A stretch of DNA of 64,000 nucleotides, taken from Tribonema minus. Lineage: Eukaryota; Sar; Xanthophyceae; Tribonematales; Tribonemataceae. This document shows, in pieces, positions 21,403-33,394 of the stretch. Numbering within the stretch: the first letter of the stretch is position 1; each line of letters opens with the position of its first letter. The translations under genes were made by a program, and so were the position numbers. The DNA is taken from contig JAFCMP010000235.1 of NCBI GenBank assembly GCA_017506865.1, forward strand, positions 248,001-312,000. The letters are read 5' to 3'. Below the pieces are notes generated by a model. The model was not told where the DNA came from. It did no database searches and saw only the letters and a program-made list of their open reading frames with translations.

Positions 21403-24400
21403 CCTGCTGCACTTCATTGACCTGTGGGACAAGGCGCAGACCTGGGAGGAGCAGGAGGCTGGGATGACAGAAGTAAGCACACGCAAACTGCATGGTAATC
21501 GATGAATCTACCTCCAAAAGAATTACTGATGGTGCGCAGTTGAGCTTGATTTACAGTAGCATGCAGTTCAACAATCTGGCACCGATGTCATAAATCGTAC
21601 AGCCGCAGACGTGTCACTTACAGATTGACCTGAACCAAGCGCCCGTAGTTTGCCTCCTCAAGTAACTGCATACACGACCTGAAGTTTCAAGGTAGAAGCT
21701 AGGGACATTCATGGTTCAAGTGGAGGGCTTTGCAGCCGACAGCACGTCTCAGGTCAAGCGCGGTGCACTTTGCACGATAGAAATATGCAGCAGCATAATG
21801 TGATGCATGTGCTGCTGCAGAGGGTAGCAGCGCCGGCACTGTAGCAGGTGCAACAGCCCTCAATACCCTACACTATATGATATTCACCGTACAGTGTGAT
21901 TCGAGGGACATAGGTGTTGACGGTGTCTGCAGAAGGCTTCCCAGACGTCAACTACAGCGCAAAGGTTAGAGGTGAACAAGTATCGTTGTCGCCACACATG
22001 ATGCAGTGTTGGCACTAGGACTATCGCGTGGACTTGGTGACTGCGGATCCACTCTTGGGCGCAGATTGACACGCCGCGCTGCATTGACCTCGACTTCAAC
22101 AACGAACAGAGAGAGAAAAGCGAAAGTTCGGAAGTCTTTTTAACAGCACGGCCGCGCGGCCGCATGTTGCAAATGGGCAACAAGGCATCAAATTGACATG
22201 CAACACGTACCAAGCGGGCCACAGGCAATGCAGCACTGGCACCAGGACAGCTGGCTGCGCCTGGTCACACCGCCGGCCCGCCTCGTGGGGCTTGCCAACA
22301 GCTGCTGCGGCGTCACACTTGAACAATCGCACAGAAAGAGTACCTGCAGCTGCTGCGGCGTCACCTCGAGCAATCGCACAGAAAAGCACAAGACACGCCG
22401 ATGCTGACGGCTTGCCACATGACACTGATGGATTTCTGCTTTCCGCCACAGGTGATGCAGCCGCATTGATTTGCTACCCACATGACGTGGATGGGCTTGC
22501 GTGATGCGGCCACGCCAATGCTGACTGCTTGCCGCATGGCACGGCTGTGATTTCTCTCGCCACAGGTGATGCAGCACTGGCACCAGGACGACCGCCTGAA
22601 TTTGGTCACTGCGGACCCCCTCGTGGAGCGCGCCAACAGGAACCCCGCCGCCGTCGCGGGCGGCGACATGCGCAAGCTCAGGGAGTGCGTCATCCAGCGC
22701 TGGAAGGACGTCAACAGGCCGTACCAGGTGATGGGGCTGATCTGGATGAGCTTTGGCTGTACTTTATTTACTTCCGCTCGAGGGGCGGAAACCCTATGAC
22801 AAAAGCAAAATATGAAATTCGTGTACACATGTGCTGTGTCAAGCGTGTAACACACGCGCCATCTACACTACACTTTGGCTGTGCTAACAGTATGCGTAGG
22901 CTTCATAGATTGTGACAACAGGGGAGGGGGCAAGAGGGGGGGGGGGGGGGGGGGGATCGCCAAGAGGGCATCACGGGCCTTACAAGTGTGATACGTAGTG
23001 ACGCGTCACTGGTGATGTTATGCTTCACGGCAATCACATGCTTGTGATGAATTTCAATATGCTTCACTGATGGGTGAGGAGGGTTCAGGCGCAAGCAAAC
23101 ATCAACACGGGCTCTAGGCCTACTAGCAGATCTTGTGCGAGGCAGGTTACAGTACATATTCGAGGGCTGCTCCCCTTTGAGTAGGTTTGGCATCATCGGT
23201 TGAAGTTGGAGTGTGTCAATGTTGTTCGACCTAGACTGCAGTTCTAGGTGCTTGAGATACTTGCATTGAACCGATGCCGACTGCAATGTCGACTGACTTC
23301 AATCCTCCCACTAACTCTATCATCTTGCGCTGTAGCATCACAAATGACCAGCACCATCGACTCCTGAGTAGTCACCTATGCTGGCTGTAAGCGCAGCATG
23401 TGAAGAAATCGAGTAATATCAACATCACAGCAAAGGAGCAGTACAACACTGACTCCAACTTCACGCCTGCGGCGCAGGGTGTATTCGGTGGCGACACGCT
23501 GCTGCACGTCGTGTGCAGGGAGGGGTATGATGGTATGGCGGTCTTCATGCTGGACCCTGCTACAAAGTCGGCGTTCGAGCAAGTGGTGAGCGCACAACTC
23601 ATCTTGGTGCCTGTACAAAGTCGCCGTTCAAGCAAGTGGTGGGCATTGAGCACAACTATTTAGACATCACAAATATTTAGGCATGTGGCACGCTGCATAT
23701 GGCAGCATTGTGTGCATGCAGGTGTTGTCGATACAACTCATCTTGGTACCTGTGCGAAGTCGGCGTTTGAGCAAGTGGTGAGCGCTGAGCACTGATTTTC
23801 AGAAATGTAGGACTCATGGGTTGTGGCTGTGCCATGATGCACATGACAGCGTCACAACTGCAAAGCAGGTGCAGTAAAAATCTGTCATACTTTGAAGTAC
23901 CAATTTTGTACTTGCTACATTAGACTCTGCCACCGTGTGTGCGCAGATGGATTGCGATGCAACTCACAACTACCGTGTCCAGATGTGGTAATCGCTTCAT
24001 TTGACTCTGCCACCAAGTAGCTGTCAAGACCATCCTTGTGGACATCTGGTTGATGTGAGAACAGCACAGCTGCTCTTCGCATTGGCGATGGGTGCTGCAT
24101 CGTGCACTTCCCGTCTGAGGGGGTGCACGCATTCATATGCATGATGTCATCAATGTAAGTTGAAGTACCGCGCCCAAAAGCCCTTTGAACTGATGTTGAA
24201 GTCTGTACATTGTGGCCAGCGCATTTCTCAAACTCGGAACCTCTCGTTGCCCCCTCCCCCCCCCCCCCCCTGCAGACGCTGGACGTGAATGCCACCAACA
24301 AGAAGGGGAGGACGCCGCTGATGCTGTGCTTCACGCCCCCCTCCCTCACACTGGTTGCCAAGGTGAGCACGGCTCAGCACGATCCAGATGCAGCAGCGCA

Positions 24401-27400
24401 GACACAAAATGACACGATATATATTCGCACCCTTAAGCGCGAGGCGTTGAGGTGCAGCCACTGCAATCGTGTGTCAAAGTGAGAAGGGGGGGGGTGCGGT
24501 GAGGGCAGAGGCGGGGGCTAGCGCCTCTGTGCAGCAGGCATGAGACTTCGCGGCTCCGTCTTGTCAGCCCATGTTGTATGTCACTTGCTGTCTGTCGCTG
24601 GCGCCCACGGCTGGCAGAGAGGGGGTTGTGGTGCAAGGGCTGGGGCAAGCGCCCGTCTGCAGCAGGCATGAGGTTTTGCGGCTCCCTCTGGCCAGCCTAC
24701 GTCGTATGTCACTTGCTGTCTGTCGCTGGCGCCCGCGACAAGTGTGATGCGACGGAGAGTCTTCAGGCAACATGTCGCATGCCACGTCATCGATCGATGC
24801 CGCTCAATCGCGTTTGCTGGGCGACCGCAGAGCCCTCAAGGTTCCGGTCATGCCGCGAACGGTCGCACAGCACTGGCGGGCCACCTCGCCTGACTGCTGT
24901 GGGCATGTCAAGCGCCCAATGCAGCTCAGCCCACCCTCAAAGAGATCATCAGGCGCCCGCATCATCCAAAAGTGCTTCACAGATGAGGCCAAACGCTGGG
25001 AGCTCAGCCGTGGCGCTCCCAGCGATGGCTCCACGTCGCCCTGTTGCTCCAGCGCGTGTACGTAGCGCGCAGATGCCACAGCACTTCACAGTAAATGTAC
25101 TTGAAGTTTAGGGCTGGGGTACCAGGCGTACTCCGCTTGCGTGGCTGCCTCATCGCTTGCGCGTTGAGGGAGAGCACGCAAGACGCGCACAAGAGCCAGG
25201 GGAAGGGGGAGTCGCTGTGGCGTCTCTCGATCGCTGTCGGAGGCACTCACTGCGCCAATGTATGGTGGCGCCCCCTGCCCAACTGTGCATCTCTCGTCCC
25301 GCTCGCTGAGCAACGCTGCCCAGCTGAAACAGAAGGCTCATGTAGCCGTTAGGTTCAGCGCCCAGAAGGGTTAGGTAAGTATTAGGACAAGCGTTGGGGT
25401 GATAATATGGCCCAGATCCTCACGGGGGCACTCTAACCATTTGAACCGTTGTTGTGTGTCGGTCGCTTCTGGAGCCAGATGACATTGGTTTTGACACCGG
25501 ACTGCACACACAGTTCCCTGCTCCCTGGTGGGCACTACAGACAACATGAAATTTGAACGCGTGAGCCAGAGTCCAGGTTTCGCTTTGAGCGTTTTTTGCA
25601 CGGAGTACACTCATAGACTGGCTCACGGCATGCATCATGATGGTCTGTTTTTGCAGCGTCACACGCGCAGTGCCAATGGCATTGCTCAACGCTAGAAAGC
25701 GTCACAAATCATGAGTATAATGCAATGTCCCCCCTTGCAAGATTTAAAGACCACTTGCTGTTGTCCGTCGTCGTGTGCAGGCAAATGGGCTCGAGCAGGA
25801 CCCCGAAATCGGCTGCGGCAGACCCAAAGCCAAGCGACCGGAGGTCAGAGATGCATTGCGTACACACCGGCTACTAGCAGTGTCACCCTCTCGCCCCTCA
25901 TGCTACTGTACAAGAAGGGAATCTCGTTTGGTGGAGGGCAGCGGTCATGCACAGGCTTGTGCGCAGCGGCTGACGTTTGATGAGTCACGTGTCACCATGG
26001 ACGACTGCCGCGTCTGCAAAGCATGCGCAGCTGGTCCCTGCGGTTGGCTGCAGATCGTCCAGGACGCTCGATCAGATCAGTCTGCACAGCCGCGCGTCAC
26101 ACATGGTGCAGGTGGGGTGACAGATGCGCGTTATAACCCGCCGCTGTACAGACCGACCGCCTTACAGGGCCTGCCCATGCAGTTTGCGCCATCATGATAG
26201 CTGCTGTCCAGCGCCGTAGGCTCCATCCACAAGCTGTCGTTTATTGCCATCTTAGCCAGAACACGCCGCTGCAAGAGCCCTTCAAGGCAGTTATTGTAGC
26301 ATCGGGTGGCCAGAGGTGTGCGTATGCGGGAGCTCAAGGGGGAGGGGCGGGGTGCCAGTGGGGGGGCGGGGGGGGGATGCACAGCCATGTGCGCGTCGGA
26401 TATGCCGCGTGTGATGTGATGAGCGCGCAGATGCTCAAACTAGTGAATCGCCATGACATGCTGACAAGGGTGCAGCGCTCAAGCCAGTTCAGCAGCGCGG
26501 ACACTCATGAGCAACCTGAGGATGCACGAGGCACAAAATCGTGTTCGATGGCCACCTCAGAGTTTGTGGGGAAACGGCAGCAGCCGCTCAGCAGGATAAC
26601 TGCTGCTGCAGGGATCCAGCACATCTGCATAGTTCAACACCGTCAAAGTCAAGATTTGTGGCTGCCTGTGCCAGCAGCTGTGGCAGTGCTCATAAGGAGC
26701 ATGCAACTGTAATAGTTCTTTCGAATTACGTCACAAAGCTGTCCCTGGTCGCTATAGAACGTGTACCAGGAGTGCACAGCTACACCGCAGTGCTGGCTGC
26801 TGCCCTCAGGCGACCATTGCACGTGAGCATCAATCCAGGTGCCCTAACACACGCCAAAAACTCGTCGAGCCAAATACCTTGCCGCACGTCACTGAAGTGT
26901 GAGGCTGAGCACTGAGAGCAAGCACGTCCGGGTGCCTCTGCCATCACAACTTCAACAACAATCAACTGCGGACCGCATTGTCTGCGGCTCGTCAGCCACG
27001 CTGCACTGGCACGCGCCACCGCCACCCTCACCAATCACTGCCTCTGCATTGTACGCACTTGTGCAACCTCTACGTCCAACCTTAACAGGAGCTGACGGTG
27101 GCGGCAGACTGGCTGCCCCCAGGCGACCGCGAGGCACGTGAGCGCCTCGTAGAGCGCCTTCTGGCCGCAGGCGCGCGCGTGAACGCGCTCGACCTGCACG
27201 ACTACACGTGCCTGCACTACGCGGCGATGCTCGGCTGGGTAGGCAGGTATGACATGACATCATACCCTAGGTTTTGCGATATGCCACGAGCGGCCCAGTT
27301 GACATCAAGCTGTTTGTGAGACATACATTCAGGATTTCACAAGCCGCAAGTTGAAGCGGCATCAAAACAGTACGCATGAAACACTTACAATTGACATCAT

Positions 27401-30400
27401 TAGTCTACTTGACGCAAGTCAAAGCACAATCAGCAGTCAATTTACAGGTAGCTATTTGATCCATGATGTCTAATTTGATCCGCCCTAACATCAATCGCTG
27501 CCTCAAGCCTTGCCTTGCAGCACGCAAACACATGGGATGGGTGAGGGTGGGGCCTGAGAGTCAGAAATTTGAAATTCCTGTACGCATGTTCCTTCACCCG
27601 TACTACATGCATACCAGTGTGACATGGCCTACTCACAGTATGATATTTGCCAGTGGGGGTGTCAACATGCGCTAACGTTGCTGCTTGGCATGCGCTGGGC
27701 GTGACAGTGTGGAAGCACTGCTCAAGGCGGGGGCGGACCCCGGGCACAAGTCTGTTACAGGCGAGACAGCGCTCCACCTGGCCATAGAGCGCAGGCACGG
27801 CGCCGCCGCGGAGGTTAGTGCTTCGGTGGACGGCAATGCAACTTGTTTTAACTGGTGACTGCAAGCCCCTCGCCCGACCCCTATCTTCGTCGTTTGGCAA
27901 TTTGATGCTGCAGCAACGCATGCTGATATTGCAGCTGTACGTGAGTTGCGGCATGCGCCATGCGGAGCGTGAAGGGGAGGGGGGGGGGGGGGCAGATGCT
28001 GGGGGGTGTGGCGCAGCCCGTGCGGTTTGGTGGGGGTATTGTGCAGCGCACCGAAGTCTTAAAAAACTCATTCAGCGACAACGTGGTGTATACCATGCAT
28101 ACACAAAGCTGACCTCAAAGTCAGTGCGACGCGTTGCTAGTGCAGGCTGATGCCACAGCACGGGCTTTAGCAGGCGCCTGCGGCGCTTGAAGCAGCGTTG
28201 CCTTCGCAGTCTTTCACGATTGAACTTTAGAGCTCCGTCCTCCGCCGCGTTTGTGCTGCCCCCGTCGCAGTCGCTGCTGCTGGCGTCGCCCTCCCTGGTC
28301 GACGAGAGCGACAGGGACGGCACGCGCGCGATACACACCGCCATACGCTGCCGCTGCGGCAGGGAGTTCCTGGAGCTGCTGGCCGACCATAAGGCGGTGC
28401 GTGCGACAACTTGAATCAGCCGCTAATGGGCCGCAAGTCTTTAATAAAACAAAATGCGCGCATGTAGCTCGTGCTCATGCGTTGCGTGTGCAAAGTGAAG
28501 GGCTCGCAGATGCACAACGCCGCACATTGCGAAGCCCACACTCGGAACTGGCATGCTCGGGGATATGGCCTATAGATCAGGCCATGTGGTCAACATGCAG
28601 GCAGCGTGCATCACGTCTTGTCCTGACAATGTGTGTGTGCCGTAAGCGTTGACACATGCGGAGAGCTACACATCGCAAACATTTCGTTGGCCTTGTACCA
28701 GCACGTACTCACTAGGTCACAAGTGTCGCATGAAGTGGTATCACCAGCTGTGCGCTGAGCCAGTTTGTCACTTTAGCCCCCCCCCCCCCCCCCTGCAGTA
28801 GCTGATTCTTTGGCAAAGCCACTGCATGTTCCATGTGAGCACCCACAAACAACACATCAACCAACACTTGCAATAGTCCTCCTTAAACTGCAACTGTGTA
28901 TTTTCCTACTTGAAGTATGGAAATGACTGCTCTACATGAAATATGCAAAAATTGATTACTTTGTCTGCTGAGCATATATAGCCTACCTTGGTAAATCACG
29001 GTTCTGGTCAACGTGCGCGTGATCTGCAAAACACATATGCTGTGCGTGCAGGACATGAACGCCCCCGACTACTCCGGGGTGACGCCGCTGCAGCTGGCGT
29101 GCTCGCTGCAGGACCACGCCGCCGTCAGCGCCCTTCTGGACCTCAAGGTGACGCGGTGTGAGCCATTCCTCTTGTCATACAAATATTTATGTACTTTTTA
29201 TTAATTCTCGCTCAGGGCGCGAAAAAGCCCAGATGATTGGCATCTAGCTGTACGGAATCTACATGTCGTATGACAGTCTGAAAGAGTCGTAACGACAACC
29301 ACTCAAACGCCGCCGCCGCCAAATGGCATCTCGGGATCCTCCCCGATTTATGTACTTCTACATAATACAAAATCTTGGTAAACCCCACGATATCGACGTG
29401 TTCTCCAACAACGGTTTCTTGCCCGAACTTGAATTTTGTTTCTAGGTAACTTTCCAGTTTTTTTTAAATAGATAATACTTCATTCAAAATGAACTAACTT
29501 CGAAGTACACGATTTGTCTGTCCCCATGCCCGGGCTTCGGTGGCGCTAGCATGAAGTTGCATTCGATGCGCGCTTCGAAGTGCTTCGAAGTCGCACACGA
29601 CAAGGCTTGCTGGTTGGCGCTTGCAGGGGTACCGCTGTGCAGGTCTGTGAGTACAGTTCGAGCACAGAGTACACCGGTGGACTCAAAAGCGCCGTCAGAA
29701 CGGCCGCCTGCCGCCGGGCAAACAGATGGCCGCCGACACTCAAAGCAAGCCATTCCATCGTGCGCTGCACGGGCCCTAGATGAGCGCAGCGTAGTTACCT
29801 GTGACTCGGATCGTGAGCGGTACGACAGTTACTTAGAGATAGGATCCAATTCACGATCAAGGCCAGGATGAAAGTTCGGCCACATCTAACACTACCGCCA
29901 GGGGTCACAACCATGGCCACACGTTAGGTTCACAACTGGACGCATCTGTCTCTGCGACCTCGAACTTGAAGTCCACAGCGACGCTCATTCGCTGCACTGG
30001 GTAGTTCCCGGCAGGTGGTGCGCGAGTCACCCGCGCTCGCGCTCCTCAAGGGTGACGACGGCGACCGCATCAGGGCGCGCATCGCTCAGGAGGACGCGGA
30101 GAGAGCGCGACTCGCGCAGGACGCGCTGTCCGCACAGGCGTCCGACGCGCAAGCCAGGGTGAGCAGAAGTTGTTCTGTGGGTGGCAAGTGTCGGTTAAGA
30201 GTGGGCCCTGAAGCTGAGATGGTCATTATATTAAAATAGGCACGGGAAACACTGTGGCCAGGATACTATGAAGTGTGCATTGGGGCGCGCATCGCTCAGG
30301 AGGACGCGGCCAGAGCGCGGCTCGCGCGGGATGCGCTGTCCGCACAGGCGTCCGAGGCGCAAGCCAGGGTGAACAGAAGTTGTCATGCGGGTGGCAAGCG

Positions 30401-31674
30401 TCAGAGGCTTTTGAAGCTGGGATCATCGTTGGGCAAGGGGCGCCAGGGGGCGGCCATGAAGTGTGCCATTCAGGAGTGCTGTGAGGGGGTCCCATCTGAA
30501 TTAAGCCAGGGAAACACCACTGAGATGACAGGTGCGTTCAATGTATGTGCACGAAGCGCCTTGGTCAACGCTGACGCTGACCCTCTGAGGTCTGGCAGGC
30601 ACCTTGCCACGGGCAAGAGACCGCTCTAGGATCACTAGCAGGGCTGAGTGGGACGTGGGTACGTGACAAAATGTTTAATCAACAAATTACCTCCACTTGA
30701 GACGCAGAAAAGGCCGTCCTTCTCAGATCGCGCACCTAATGCAGCGGTCAATCTTTGAGGAATCGCAGACAGCCCCCCCCTCCCCCCCCCCCTCTACAAC
30801 ACCACCACCCCCCCCACAGCCGAACCATATTGAGGATTGCCCAACTGCATGCTGACAATGTCCCGTCTTATACTTAGGGGTATGGGATTCTTGCAGGCCT
30901 GAATCAGCTGTGACATTGCCCAGGCCGCAGCGACATAATACCCGCCTAGGCGCAAGGCATGCTTGCATAGCATTCCTGACATAATGTGCTCATGATGGAA
31001 TTTCAGGTGATGCAATGCAATCTTGATTTCAATGCAGCAAGTGATCATCAATCGTATTTATAATGATGTCATACACTTATCATACATCAGATTACAACGA
31101 ACTTAGATAACACCAAGACTTATTGAATGCCTTTGCGTGGTTGCCTCCAGGTGCACTGGTTAATGTGAGACTAACGCTGCTGAGCGCATTGGTCACACCA
31201 TCTGCATTGCTGCACGTGATGCCGCCTCTGCTGCAGGCGCATCGCGCGTATGGGCAGTGGGTCCCCTACATCGACAAGCAAGGGCGAGGCATCTTCTACT
31301 ACAATAAGGTGGGTAACTTAATTTTTAAGTTGCTGGCACATGACGACCCAGGCAGCGTTGTGTTTGTATCGCAGTGGGGTCGCTGTCCTAGGCAGCTGCT
31401 GGAGTGTTCAAATAATCACTTGAGCTGCACATCAGTTAAATACTTCAGCAGTACCTGCACAGGGTGCCGTGCACCCCCAGCTACCGGTTCCTTGTCTTGT
31501 GGAACCCAGCCTGCGATGTTTGCCTCTCACACTAAATGTGTGGCGCCTCGCACGTCTGTTGCATGATGATTGCAGGTGTCGCGCGAGACGCGATGGGAGC
31601 AGCCGCCGGACTATGTCCAGGACAAGGCCTACGTCATGAAGAGTGCCACACACGGCATGAGCTTCTACCATTAA
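21403..31674 (+). CDS. Ankyrin-repeat and WW-domain protein
   Basis: Supported exons: 21403-21472, 22566-22727, 23478-23585, 24276-24362, 25781-25843, 27089-27246, 27708-27813, 28271-28396, 29052-29147, 30015-30158, 31237-31308 and 31576-31674; all are phase-consistent. The first coding exon is missing, since 21403 needs two bases from upstream. The N-terminal part ([31 protein letters not shown]) is unrecognised. Ankyrin repeats follow: [95 protein letters not shown] and [20 protein letters not shown]. Next come a charged helix ([18 protein letters not shown]) and a WW domain split by an intron ([19 protein letters not shown] then [13 protein letters not shown]), with both signature tryptophans and the PP pair. 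Ankyrin arrays bind proteins and WW domains bind proline motifs, so a cytoplasmic scaffold is likely. Similar ANK-plus-WW proteins occur in other protists (from memory, not checked). Confidence 0.82.
21990..22640 (+). repeat. Multiple decayed copies of the 22566 exon acceptor edge
   Basis: The real acceptor and start (CCACAGGTGATGCAGCACTG) is preceded by copies near 21998 (ATGATGCAGTGTTGGCACTA), 22209 (CCACAGGCAATGCAGCACTG) and 22449 (CCACAGGTGATGCAGCCGCA). The first two extend over the GGACGACCGC..GTCACTGCGGACCC part of the exon with frame lost. Only the last copy reads through. Confidence 0.8.
23560..23800 (+). repeat. Three copies of an exon 3' edge with donor
   Basis: ACAAAGTCGGCGTTCGAGCA followed by AGTG|GTGAGC (real, ending 23585) recurs at about 23620-23645 and 23755-23790. 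Each carries CAACTCATCTTGGT.CCTGT upstream and GAGCAC downstream. Confidence 0.85.
24510..24745 (+). repeat. Intronic tandem duplication of about 130 bp
   Basis: CAGCAGGCATGAG.TT.GCGGCTCC, TATGTCACTTGCTGTCTGTC and GCTGGCGCCC occur twice (about 24535-24607 and 24659-24735). The segment is intronic with no exon edge recognised. Confidence 0.85.
30075..30415 (+). repeat. Duplicated exon 3' half with donor
   Basis: The edge of the 30015-30158 exon (GCGCGCATCGCTCAGGAGGA through GCCAGG|GTGAGC and the first part of the intron) is copied at about 30281-30400 with few changes and remains open. The copy lacks an acceptor at its left end, so it is a relic, or potentially an alternative donor. Confidence 0.85.
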
Positions 31675-33394
31675 ACAGCCATGGCTGGACAGGAGCAACC
31701 AGGTGCATGCAGCAGCAGTGCCGACAGCAACAGCAGAATGTGTGTGCCCCCCCCCACGACCCACCATTCAACTTTCTAAATATCTGCAGTGCATCATTCT
31801 GTACAGATTGGTATGAGAGGGGGGGGGGGGGGGGGGGCAGGTGGACGATGCTGTTGTGGAGGGGGGACATATGGCAATGGCATCAGATGGTGGTCGAGCA
31901 CTGTGTCCTTCGACAAGATTGGCTTGTTGAGCATGAAGGCAATTGGAAGCTTGCTACCACATGCCAATCTGGCAAGCCCATGAGCGCTCGCTACGCTGTG
32001 AAGAAGCATTCAAGGGCTCTGCGTGTCTCGGGCTTCAAGTGTACATACAGGACTTCATGGGGGCATGCAGCGCTGGTGCAGATACTGTCAGCTGCGGTCA
32101 CAAACGGCTGGCGCGCATTTCATTTCAAGTCTCCTCGTGCACCATCTGATTTTCATCAACATCACTTACCTTTGGCATGCTTACCATGTTCAATGTTGGT
32201 CACCTGGCATCAGTACTTCACAAGGTGTGCTCGCACCTGCTGGAACAGCAACGCCTGGATGCAACAGCGGGCTAACGGTTCTGACAAGCATGATAATGGT
32301 TTAAAGAAATATATTTTCATCTGTGCAATGCAATCACCTTTGTAAAATTCTACACTGCGCATTGTGTTGTCCCTGGGCTCATGCCTCTGCTGCCGCCGTG
32401 TCTGCGCAACAGGTCTCAACAGGCGCTGCCACGCTCAGCAAGGCTCTGGCACACAGTTTATGTGCACATGTGAAACGACAGTCTGCAGCAGCAACGGCGG
32501 CGGCAGCGGCAGCAGCAGGCGGAGCAGCAGCGGCGGCACCAGAAACTGCGGCTGCAGCAATGGCGGCAGCAGCAGCCAAACCGCACCTGCAATGCCAACT
32601 GGTGCTGGCTGCAGTAATTCTGCTGCAGGCTGCAGCCTCCAGAATGTGGCGCTTGCCGCTGGCACTACATGCACCATGGATACTGTCATCACAGCAGCAA
32701 CTGGGGAGCTCTAAGCGTCCAACTGCGCGCTGCAACCTGTCGACGCCAGCGGGCATGCCAGCGGGCGTGCCATCTCCAAGCACGGACAGCAGCACCGAAG
32801 ACGCAGAGGGTGGTGCGGCTTTGCAGCGCTGTGGCCACTGCCGCCGCTGCCGCCGCCAACCGCAGTTGCGGCCACCAGACCTGCTGGCACACTCGCCTTG
32901 CATCACAGAAGTTGAGCCAAATGCTATGCCGCTGTCAATCTGCAGTGGCCGAACGGTACAGCTCCTGCCGCCGACTCTGGTTCCGCAGCCCAGTGCGTTG
33001 CTCGCTGCCGCAAATGTGCCAGCTTGATTTCCGCTGACTTTCCGCTGGTGTCTCTTGTGTCGGGAGTTGTTCATGATGGCGGTGTCAAATGGCACTAGCG
33101 ACATGCAGGCGCATCTGCAGCGACAGACTGCGTACGGCGCTAGCGCCACCTGTGCCGCTGACGTCCTGCGCCGCCGCAAGCACCACGCGACCGCTGTCAC
33201 GGTCACCTCAAAGCGCATCGCAGCGCAGAGGGCGGCCACCGCCGCCAGGGCTGCACGGGAGCATGCGTGTTGCGTCCGCGAGCAACGCTGCCGGCACCAG
33301 GGCACGCCGCTGCTGCCGCCGATGCCTGCACGGGCGCCTTCGCTGCAGCGCTGCGCTGCGCTCACGGGCCGTCGGCACGCAGGTAGTGACTTAC
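31675..33394. other. Low-complexity interval between convergent genes
   Basis: Open frames exist on both strands at 32323-33365. They are products of GCA/GCG/CAG-rich sequence and give Ala-rich peptides either way. The 3' exons of the minus-strand membrane protein should lie here (the 33395 donor needs a partner), but I cannot choose them. A G18 tract lies at 31820-31837. Confidence 0.45.

Noticed and set aside
22041-22190. Exon of the ankyrin-WW gene beginning [15 protein letters not shown]
   Set aside because: The acceptor lies at the end of a decayed copy of the 22566 exon, no good donor follows, and the neighbouring exons already join in phase without it.
32323-33365. Long overlapping ORFs on both strands (234 and 328 codons)
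   Set aside because: Both are consequences of GCA/CAG-rich low-complexity sequence with few stops; no domain, and neither fits the splice phases of the neighbouring gene.
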